From Selaginella moellendorffii (lineage: Eukaryota > Streptophyta > Lycopodiopsida > Selaginellales > Selaginellaceae), in the NCBI RefSeq assembly GCF_000143415.4, contig NW_003314275.1, positions 1,123,980-1,187,979 of the forward strand: a DNA stretch of 64,000 bases. Reading direction: 5' to 3'. A model generated the notes under the pieces. That model was not told where the DNA came from. It ran no database searches and worked only from the letters and a program-made list of their open reading frames with translations. Shown one piece after another: positions 55,334 through 64,000 of the stretch (positions are counted from its first letter, which is position 1; each line of letters opens with the position of its first letter). The position numbers were made by a program, and so were the translations under genes.

Positions 55334-58300
55334 TTATGCTAGAGCAGCAACTTCGTGTTGAGAGGGCGACCATGTTTTCATGGCCAACTGCCCGGCCTCA
55401 CTCGTGATGAGCACCGTGTCCTCCTCCTTGAAGTCGCCCCTCAAAATCCCTTTGGCCAGCTCGTTGGTCACGTACTGCTGGATCACTCGCTTCACCGGCC
55501 TGGCGCCATAGTTTGGATCATATCCAAGCTTGGCAAACACCTGCACCGCATCGTCCGTGATCTTCAAAGAGATCTTGCGGTGTTGGAGTCTCTTCTCCAC
55601 GTTTTGCAGCTAGAGAAAAAAAGCCAAAGATCATAAACTGCCTGATCGCAACAACACAACTTACCTGGAGCTTGACGATGTTTTGGATCTGATCCACGTC
55701 CAGGGGCTGGAACACGATGAACTCGTCCACCCTGTTCATGAACTCTGGCCGGAAGGTGGAGCGAGCCACTTCCATCACCGTCTCCTTCATCGCCTGATAT
55801 GCCGCCTTCTTGTTGCCCGACGATTTGAGAGCGTCGAGGATGTGCTGCGAGCCGAGGTTGGACGTCATGATCACAACCGTGTTGGTGAAGTTCACTGTCC
55901 GGCCCTGGGAGTCCGTCACGCGGCCATCGTCGAGTATCTGGAGGAAGATGTTGAAAACGTCCCCGTGAGCCTTTTCGATCTCGTCGAAGAGAACCACCGA
56001 GTAAGGCCGCCGGCGGACGCTCTCGGTCAGCTGCCCGCCTTCTTCGTATCCCACGTATCCCGGAGGTGCGCCAATGAGCCGGGACACGGCATGTTTCTCC
56101 ATGTACTCGCTCATGTCGAATCTCAGCAGCGCTTTGTCCGTGTCGAACAGGTACTCGGCTAGAGCTTTGGCCAGCTCCGTTTTCCCGACTCCAGTCGGTC
56201 CCATAAACATGAAGCTGGCGATAGGACGGTTTGGATCCGATAGTCCAGCCCTGGAACGTCGTATAGCATCGGCCACGGCTTTCACTGCGGGGTCTTGGCC
56301 GATCAGGCGCTTGTGCAAGTGATCGTCGAGTTGGAGCAGCTTCTCCATCTCGGACTGGAGCAGCCTCGAGACTGGAATTTTTGTCCACTTGCTGACTATC
56401 TCGGCGATGTCGTCGGCAGTGATCTCCTCTCGCAGCATTGTTTTCTCGGACTTTCTGTACGTTGCAAGCTCGCCCTCGGTCTCTTTAAGTTGCTTTTGCA
56501 AGTTGATGAGGACGCCGTATTTGAGCTCGGCAGCTCTGTTAAGGTCGTAGTCTCTCTCGGCCTGTTGGATTTCGAGATTGACACGATCAATCTGCCAAGC
56601 ACAAGCACAAGTTTGATTCCTGTTTTACGGTAAAAAAAATGAGGAAAACATGTGTACCTCTTCTTTGCACGAGTTGATGCGTGTCATGATCGACTTTTCC
56701 ATCTCCCATTGCTGCTGCAATGCCTTTTGCTTCTCTTTGAGAGATGCTAGCTCTGCTTCTAGCTTCTGCAGCCTCTCACGGGATGCTTTATCATTGTCGT
56801 GCTCAAGAGACAACCGCTCCATCTCCAGCTTGATGATAGCCCGATCAATCTCGTCTAGAGCAGTCGGTTTCGACGTCCTCTCCATCTTTAGCTTTGCGGC
56901 GGCCTCGTCAACAAGATCAATGGCTATGGTACAGGTAAAAAATAAGTAATCCAGGAGATGAGTTACGAAATTGATATACCTTTGTCGGGTAAGAAACGGT
57001 CGCTGATATAACGAGAGGAAAGCAGAGCAGCCTCAACTAAAGCGTTGTCTGAGATTTTTACTCCGTGGTGAAGCTCGTATTTCTCTCGCAAACCACGAAG
57101 AATGGATATCGTATCTTCCACGGCGGGCTCGGGGACATAAACTTGCTGGAATCGTCTTTCCAGAGCTGCATCCTTCTCAAGATACTTGCGATATTCCTTA
57201 ATTGTCGTGGCACCAATGCACCTCAATTCACCACGGCCCAGCATTGGCTTTAGCAAGTTGCCAGCATCCATTGCTCCCGAGGTCGCACCTAAAAAAAACA
57301 GGAGTACCATGTATGCAGTCGTAAATGCAAAGTTGCAGACACAAATTACCTGCACCGACGACCATGTGGATTTCATCGATGAAAAGAACAATGTACCCCT
57401 CCGACTCCTTCACTTCTTTCAGAACAGCTTTCAATCGGTCTTCAAATTCTCCTTGAAACTTCGCTCCTGCGATCAACGCTCCTAAGTCCAGTGATATCAG
57501 CTGCATTTGAACAATGGTAAAATGAAATAATGGTTCTGCTAGCGGCATAAACATACCTTCCGGTTGGCAAGGGCCTCGGGTACGTCTCCTTGAACTATAC
57601 GCTGAGCAAGACTGGAAAGAATGGCAGGAAGTCAAAAAGAAGCAAACAAACGACTTCCATACCCTTCTGCTATAGCAGTCTTGCCTACACCAGGCTCTCC
57701 AATCACCACAGGATTGTTCTTGGTTCGCCGGCACAATATTTGAATGCACCGTCGAATTTCGTCATCGCGACCAATAACCGGATCAAGCTTTCCCTGGCGG
57801 GCCATCTCCGTCAAATCCACTCCAAATTTCTCTAATGCCTCGTACTTGTTTTCAGGGGCTGGAACAGGAAACAAACAACGAGAGTGTTGAAACAATTTAC
57901 AAAGAAAACAACGAACCTTGATCAGTAACCTTCTGTGACCCTCGGATGGCATTGATCGCATCTTTAGTAGCCTTGGCATTGAGACCGAACTGCCCAAACA
58001 GCTCCTTCCCAATGCGAATGTCTTCCGCGAGTGCAAGAACTAAATGCTCGATTGACGTGTAAGTATCTCCAAAATCGTCCATGTGAACCTTGGCTCGATC
58101 AAGCAAGGTTTCAAGACTCTGGCCGACCATAGCACCGGATATGTTTCCTGTCACCTACATCCGAAGGAAATAAGAATGTCTGCATGTAGAGAAGGAAAAA
58201 CTCGTCCGAGGTAAATACCTTGGGCTGCCGCTCAATGTATCGCTCAGTAGCTTGCAAAAGAGCCGAATTATCAATCCCGGCCTTGGTGAAAATCCTTCGA

Positions 58301-58772
58301 GCAAGCCCATTCTTTTGCTCCAGCAAAGCCTTGAGAAGATGCTCGGTTTCCACAACCTGTTGTCTGCTAGTTTGCGCCACTTCCACGGCCGAAACCACAG
58401 CTTGCCAAGCCATGTTTGTGAAATCCTTGGCAGAAAGCTGCTAAGAAAGAAAGAGAAGAAACTCTTAAGAGAACTAAGAAAGAGAACACTCACAGTGACC
58501 GGCGATTCCAAGCGTGAGGTGCCATGGAAACCTCGCCTGTGATCCAGCGACCATAGGACGCCTCGCCGGTAGAGACTGTCAGACCAGAATCGGGAGGAAA
58601 CCCTGTGCGCGGCAATACCTCTCCCGAAATCATCTACCTCTGCAATCGATCCTGTGTGATTTCTAGAGCTAATTGACACCAGATTTCGCGAGGCGCCAAT
58701 ACATCGAGCCTGTGGCAGCAGCTCCTCAGCCGCTCGCAGCGCTCGCCCGAGCGCTCGTCCCTGCATTGCCAA
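55334..58772 (-). CDS. CLPB: ClpB/Hsp100 disaggregase, mitochondrial type
   Basis: ClpB is a hexameric AAA+ chaperone that pulls proteins out of aggregates with Hsp70. Ten exons on the minus strand (58772-58494, 58440-58219, 58154-57917, 57858-57663, 57611-57557, 57500-57350, 57288-56980, 56923-56658, 56591-55665, 55609-55334) give 972 residues in frame. The first 90 residues are an arginine-rich presequence ([20 protein letters not shown]). Then come the Clp-N domain ([20 protein letters not shown]), NBD1 with Walker A GEPGVGKT and Walker B VLFIDEIH, the coiled-coil middle domain (exon 8 and start of 9), NBD2 with Walker [20 protein letters not shown] and sensor TSNLGSQ, and the D2 small domain ([18 protein letters not shown]). 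All catalytic motifs are intact. Mitochondrial rather than plastid location is inferred from the leader. Confidence 0.95.
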
Positions 58773-58873
58773 AACCCTAAACTCTCATCACAAGGTGGAG
58801 TAGCTAGCAAGAAAATGCTAGAGGTTTCTGGAGGGTTTTACACGTAGAATATTCTCTTAAATTAACTCAAGAA

Positions 58874-59032
58874 ATTACAGAGATAAAAAATGTTCCAATC
58901 GATTCAATCGAGCGATTTAACTGCATCGATCTTTTCATCGATCGCAATTCGGGAAAATTTACAGAGATGGAGAAATTCGCTTCGGCAACGTTGTTTCAAT
59001 CGATTCAAGCGATTTTACTGCATCGATCTTCA
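58874..59032. repeat. Degenerate tandem duplication upstream of CLPB
   Basis: TTACAGAGAT...CAATCGATTCAA...GCGATTTAACTGCATCGATCTT at 58874-58933 recurs at 58959-59029 with small changes. It lies 100-260 bp upstream of the CLPB start, between it and the G-patch gene, so in promoter or leader sequence. Confidence 0.7.
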
Positions 59033-59202
59033 CTTGTGACAACAAAAAAACAAACGAGAAAAAGAATCACTCACCTCAAGTTCTTCTTTTCTGCTTGGAA
59101 CATCGATCCAAATCTAAAGAGCTCGCAGCGGCACTGATCCTGTCATGCTAGACCGTCACGAAAATCAGTACAAACCATCGATCGAACAAATCATTCTCAC
59201 CT

Positions 59203-59684
59203 TCAATAGTCCCACTCACGATAAAACGCTATGGCAAACTCCTGTTCACGAAACTTGGCTTCCTCCACGGCAACTCTCTTGGCAGCCTTGGAAACGATCT
59301 TCTTCTTTGGCTTTGGCTTGGAATTCGCCTCCTCCACTGCCTGCCCTGTATCAATCTTCTTCTCTTTCTTCCTCCTCTCGGCCCCAATCCCCCGCTTATC
59401 GAGCTTCTGATGCGTTTCTAGCGGATTTAGCTGCCCTTGCTCCGCAACACCGAGTCCGGTGCCCTCTTTCCATCCCGCCTTCTTCAGGAGCTACAGACGA
59501 TCAAACAAGAACAATCGATCAAACCGACCTCCAAATCCCTGCGTAAAACGCATACCTGGAATCCGATGTTAGAATCGGAGATCCTGGCGTGCTGCCGCGA
59601 GTCCCTTCCGCTCCGCCGCTCCTTTTCTTGGAATGCCGCGCCACTGGATGTGGATTCGTCGCCGCCCCTCACGAATCCCTCCAT
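59203..59684 (-). CDS. G-patch domain protein
   Basis: G-patch domains activate DEAH helicases in splicing or ribosome assembly. Two exons on the minus strand, 59684-59556 and 59490-59203, encode 138 residues. The G-patch spans the intron: NIGFQ at the end of exon 1, then LLKKAGWKEGTGLGVAEQGQ, LNPLETHQKLDKRGIGAERR, with the expected glycine spacing. A lysine-rich C-terminal part (KPKPKKKIVSKAAKR) ends in FAIAFYREWDY. The small size suggests a G-patch cofactor rather than a multidomain splicing factor. The start at 59684 is the first ATG in frame and follows TAGGGTTT-like leader sequence. Confidence 0.88.
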
Positions 59685-60171
59685 GGAAATCAGAAATTAG
59701 GGTTCTTGGGGAATTTTACCAATTAGCAAAAGTTAGCTTAATTATTAAATTTAAGGATGAATATCTTTAAAACGAATCCCAAACAGTCATTTGTTGAAAT
59801 TAAGGTCCCAAGCCACAGTTCAAAATCATGTATATATCAACCTCTTCAAAAGAAACGAACTCCAAAGTCGGTTTTCATGGTTGAACACAATAGTTATAGA
59901 CATATAGATGGCCTCGTCTTCTTCCAGCACTTGGCCGAGAACCAGATTTTCTTCTTTAAAATGGAGGAACAATATCTCTAACCTTGAAGTTTTTCTTCCT
60001 TGACTTTTACGCACCTGACTAATTTCTTTCTTTGCTTTTTACTAATTATTGACTTTCCCGGCAGAATAAAAGTATATCCGCACATTTGAATATATCAAGA
60101 CAAGAGAGGTGACAATAAAAATGACTGGGGCTTCTCTCGTCTTTCATGCAGTCCGGGATCAGAAAAAAAAA
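59685..60171. other. Intergenic, promoter of lectin copy 2
   Basis: The block TGACTTTCC...TATATCCGCACA at 60051-60085 recurs at 61775-61808 before lectin copy 3, showing that promoter sequence was duplicated with the gene. Confidence 0.6.
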
Positions 60172-61137
60172 ATGAAAATCACTGCTTTCGTTACTGCTGC
60201 TCTTGTTTTGGCAATCCTCTCAATGGGTGTTGGATCTTTGATCCTTCGGCACCATGGTCCCCAAAGCATTCTTTCTGCTAGCCGGGCAGTGATCTTCCGC
60301 AAGATTGTGGAAGTCATCATGGAAGAAGTCTCCAGGGTCCATACATACTCAGCTGGAATATCAATTGGAGATCTCACTCTACAAGTCGAAGGCCGTCTAG
60401 TCTCCATAACCGTCAGTGTAGCCGAGACATGGAGGAGTCTTTTTGGCGAGCTTCTCATGTGTAGCATCTTTCCCTCACTGGGGATTGTCCAGAGACCCGG
60501 CACAAGGCTGATGATGGGCTTCATGAAGCTCTACCATGTTCTTGCCGACCTAGAATTAACAAAGGAAAACTATGCTTCCATGGAGATTATTCACGAGAGG
60601 CTCTCGATCAGGTACACTGTCCTTGAAGAATCTGATTTAGAATCTGTTAGGATACTAGATCACTACCATGTAAATCGCACAAAAAGCGTTGATTATTTAC
60701 GACTCGAGAGTGTTCCGGAGCTTTTGGATGGTCCTGGCGACGATGATGAGCACATACCAGACTGTTGGGTTTATAAGTCATGCATGGTGGGTGGGGGCGA
60801 GGATTCAGACGTCTCACGCATCGACACTGATGGCTATCTTGAATCGGCCGATGGAGTCTATTTTCTCCGAATGCAAAGAGATTGCAACCTTGTTTTATAT
60901 CTTGGGAATCAGGCAGTGTGGGCAAGCAACACGCAAAACTGGGGGAAAGGATGTCACCTGAGGCTACAAGGGGATGGCAACCTGGTTGTTTATGATGAGA
61001 ATGGGGAGGCTATGTGGAGCAACAATAAGAATTGTGGGCGTGGGTGTGGTCTTCTCTATGCTATGTGTGTTGAGCCATCAGGGCATATTGTTGTGAATGA
61101 CATAGGACATCAAACGTGCATCTGGATCAGTTCATAA
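60172..61137 (+). CDS. Unknown domain plus bulb-type lectin domain (copy 2)
   Basis: Single exon, 321 residues from MKITAFVTAALVLAILSMG; an in-frame ATG at 60121 would add 17 residues, and the choice of 60172 follows the MKI start shared with the other copies. After the signal/anchor comes the family-specific domain (AVIFRKIVEVIMEEVSRVHT, ETWRSLFGELLMCSIFPSLG, QRPGTRLMMGFMKLYHVL, YASMEIIHERLSIRYTV), then the lectin domain with two intact mannose-binding patterns, MQRDCNLVLY and LQGDGNLVVY, and a third degenerate one near PSGHIVVND. A cysteine cluster (NNKNCGRGCGLLYAMC) closes the fold. A potential extracellular or endomembrane sugar-binding protein. Compared with copy 3 it has two extra residues (EE) in EVIMEEVSR. 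Confidence 0.87.
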   Translation: MKITAFVTAALVLAILSMGVGSLILRHHGPQSILSASRAVIFRKIVEVIMEEVSRVHTYSAGISIGDLTLQVEGRLVSITVSVAETWRSLFGELLMCSIFPSLGIVQRPGTRLMMGFMKLYHVLADLELTKENYASMEIIHERLSIRYTVLEESDLESVRILDHYHVNRTKSVDYLRLESVPELLDGPGDDDEHIPDCWVYKSCMVGGGEDSDVSRIDTDGYLESADGVYFLRMQRDCNLVLYLGNQAVWASNTQNWGKGCHLRLQGDGNLVVYDENGEAMWSNNKNCGRGCGLLYAMCVEPSGHIVVNDIGHQTCIWISS

Positions 61138-61229
61138 GTCGTTGCAAAGATAGATTAATAGTTCATCTCCACTTTTATTTAGGCACTATGCTTCGTTTCA
61201 CCAAGTAAATGTAGTTGCACCAAGGGAAT

Positions 61230-61490
61230 GGAAATGAGGCCTCAATGCCTCATTTCCATTTCCTCTTGTATCCAACTATCGGTCTCATTAAAGTTCACTC
61301 TTAGGTTGGTTATGGATCAAGTACCTACCCGCGGGTTGGAATCCTTGTGAGGCTGTGTCCCAGCAAATCTCTTTGGGGATGGCTTTCACAATCTTGAGAG
61401 CAAAGCACCATACTCGTCCGTTCTATGGTTGACAACACCATCTTTAAATTAGGATTTGGTCACGAGCCACCGCGAATTACCACCGAGGAT
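61230..61490 (-). pseudogene. OPR: OPR relic between lectin copies 2 and 3
   Basis: Short blocks match exon 3 of the OPR gene at 62955-63535 in the same order and strand: TGCCTCATTTCCAT (61250), AAAGTTCACTCTTRG (61290), GCGGGTTGGAATCC (61331), CCARCAAATCTCTTTGG-like (61362), CTTGAGAGCAAA (61394), CTCGTCCGTTCTATGGTTGAC (61412). Long pieces between them are deleted, so no protein can be made. Confidence 0.82.
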
Positions 61491-61894
61491 CATCGCAACA
61501 TCGCGTCACGATTGCCCTGCTCCCATCATCCTTTTTGATCCAGCCAGCTCCCCAAGATTTAGTTGGGGTGAGGGCATGCTCAAGACTCCCATAGTGAAAT
61601 ATCTTTATCTTTATCTTTGCTAGAATCTATGGAATCTCTGCTCGTTCATTCGCTGGAGAACGAAGAGCAAAAAAACTTCCCCCTAACCCACTTTTGTTTG
61701 TTTTTGGCAGACAGACAAAACAGAGAAGTTCATGAATAGTTGTCTCCTTGCTTAGAAGAACCGCATGTAGACTTTGACTTTCCTGGCAAATAAACGTATA
61801 TCCGCACAATTGACGCTTAGAAATGACGAGAGGTCAAAATAAAAATGCTGCAACGCTTCTCTCTTCAATCGTACATAGTCGGGATCAGGAAAGA
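61491..61894. other. Intergenic, promoter of lectin copy 3
   Basis: Holds the duplicated TATATCCGCACA block at 61796-61808. No other signal. Confidence 0.5.
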
Positions 61895-62854
61895 ATGAAA
61901 ATCGCCACCTTCATTGTTGCTGCTCTTATTGTGTCAATTCTCTCGACTGGTGTTTCTTTGATAGTTCGGCCGCATGGCCCCCAAAGCATCCTTGCTTCTA
62001 GCCGGGCAGTGGTCTTCCGCAAGATTGTGGAGGTCATCATGAGAATCTCCAGGGTCGAGACGTATTCAGCTGGAATTACATTCGGAGATCACACTCTGGA
62101 GGTCGAAGGCCGTCTAGTCTCCATAACCGTCGGTATAGCCGAGACGTGGAGGAGTCTTTTTGGCGATCTTCTCATGTGTAGCATCTTCCCCTCACTGGGG
62201 ATTGTCCAGAGGCCCGGCACAAGGCTGATGATGGGCCTCATGAATCTCTACCATGTTCTTACTAACCTTCAGATGACAAAGCTAAATTATGCTTCCATGG
62301 AGATTATTCACGAGAGGCTCTCAATCAGGTACATTGTCCATGAAGAATCTGATTCAGAATCTGTTAAGATACTAGCTCACGACCATGTAAATCATACAAA
62401 AAGCATTGATTATTTACGACTGGAGAGTGTTCCAGAGCTTTTGGATGGTCCTGGCGACGATGATGAGCACATACCAGACTGTTGGGTTTATAAGTCATGC
62501 ATGGTGGGTGGGGGCGAGGATTCAGACATCTCACGCATCGACACTGATGGCTATCTTGAATCGGCCGATGGAGTCTATTTTCTCCGAATGCAAAGAGATT
62601 GCAACCTTGTTTTATATCTTGGGAATCAGGTGGTGTGGGCAACCAACACGCAAAACTGGGGGAGAGGATGTTACCTGAGGCTACAAGTGGATGGCAACCT
62701 GGTTGTTTATGATGAAAATCGAAAGGTTATGTGGAGCAATAACAAGAATTGTGGGCGCTGGTGTGGTCTTCTCTATGTTATGTGCATTGAGCCATCGGGG
62801 CATATTGTTGTTAATAATATAGGAGATCAAACGTGCATCTGGATCAGTTCATAA
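61895..62854 (+). CDS. Unknown domain plus bulb-type lectin domain (copy 3)
   Basis: Single exon, 319 residues from MKIATFIVAALIVSILSTGV; an in-frame ATG at 61823 would add 24 residues. The unknown domain (AVVFRKIVEVIMRISRVETY, ETWRSLFGDLLMCSIFPSLG, NYASMEIIHERLSIRYIV) is followed by IPDCWVYKSC and the lectin domain with two intact QxDxNxVxY sites (MQRDCNLVLY, LQVDGNLVVY). It is close to copy 2, while VMWSNNKNCGRWCGLLYVMC is nearer to copy 1. Copies 2 and 3 are a tandem duplication that also included the neighbouring OPR gene. Confidence 0.87.
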   Translation: MKIATFIVAALIVSILSTGVSLIVRPHGPQSILASSRAVVFRKIVEVIMRISRVETYSAGITFGDHTLEVEGRLVSITVGIAETWRSLFGDLLMCSIFPSLGIVQRPGTRLMMGLMNLYHVLTNLQMTKLNYASMEIIHERLSIRYIVHEESDSESVKILAHDHVNHTKSIDYLRLESVPELLDGPGDDDEHIPDCWVYKSCMVGGGEDSDISRIDTDGYLESADGVYFLRMQRDCNLVLYLGNQVVWATNTQNWGRGCYLRLQVDGNLVVYDENRKVMWSNNKNCGRWCGLLYVMCIEPSGHIVVNNIGDQTCIWISS

Positions 62855-62954
62855 GCCATGGTTGATGCAACGCTAAATTTGCAAGCGTGAAAATCTTCTA
62901 TTTTTTTAAAACATGTTTTATCTCCAACTAATACTTTTATTAGCTATCGTTTTC

Positions 62955-64000
<1,046 letters not shown>

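Noticed and set aside
55564-56388. 274-codon minus-strand ORF
   Set aside because: Off-frame reading of the ClpB NBD2 exon.

Overview
The window is nuclear DNA of a land plant. Introns are very short (about 50-120 bp), exons are compact, and there are PLS-type PPR genes and a permuted DRM-type DNA methyltransferase. Together these point to a Selaginella-like lycophyte; this is inference, not proof. One 100-base assembly gap lies at 9274-9373. Gene islands alternate with AT-rich, transposon-filled stretches. Layout: 1-7 kb holds two decayed Ty3/gypsy elements split by miniature LTR elements (TRIMs) whose 5-bp target duplications can still be read. 8.2-13 kb holds a head-to-head pair of broken genes resembling the Crinkler/RHS NTPase-nuclease superfamily, one of them interrupted by a hAT-like remnant, followed by a PPR fragment. 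14.7-21.8 kb is a gene island: a DRM methyltransferase (with one frameshift), a GT34-like Golgi glycosyltransferase, and mitochondrial COQ5. 22-25 kb is a relic yard with a P450 fragment, a COQ5 fragment, a violaxanthin de-epoxidase pseudogene and one unidentified fragment. 25.26-33.15 kb is a 7.9-kb LTR element with no visible gag-pol (LARD-like), with minisatellite-bearing LTRs of 1.76 and 2.14 kb; the 3' LTR carries a later TRIM solo-LTR insertion. 33.6-47.4 kb is a second island: an A-type cytochrome P450, a prolyl 4-hydroxylase, a lectin-domain membrane protein, a frameshifted PPR gene, an IQD calmodulin-binding protein, an unknown gene with tandemly duplicated exon-intron units, and a HAD hydrolase. 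47.4-54.6 kb is a decayed AT-rich repeat desert. 54.6-64 kb is a third island: an unknown fragment, mitochondrial-type ClpB, a G-patch protein, and a tandemly duplicated lectin/OPR gene pair in which the older OPR copy has decayed. The genes form no operon or single pathway. The least conventional items are the three-member family that fuses an unknown N-terminal domain to a bulb-type lectin domain, the Crinkler/RHS-like pair in a plant, the tandem exon array at 45.7-46.5 kb, and the nested, footprint-dated miniature LTR elements.
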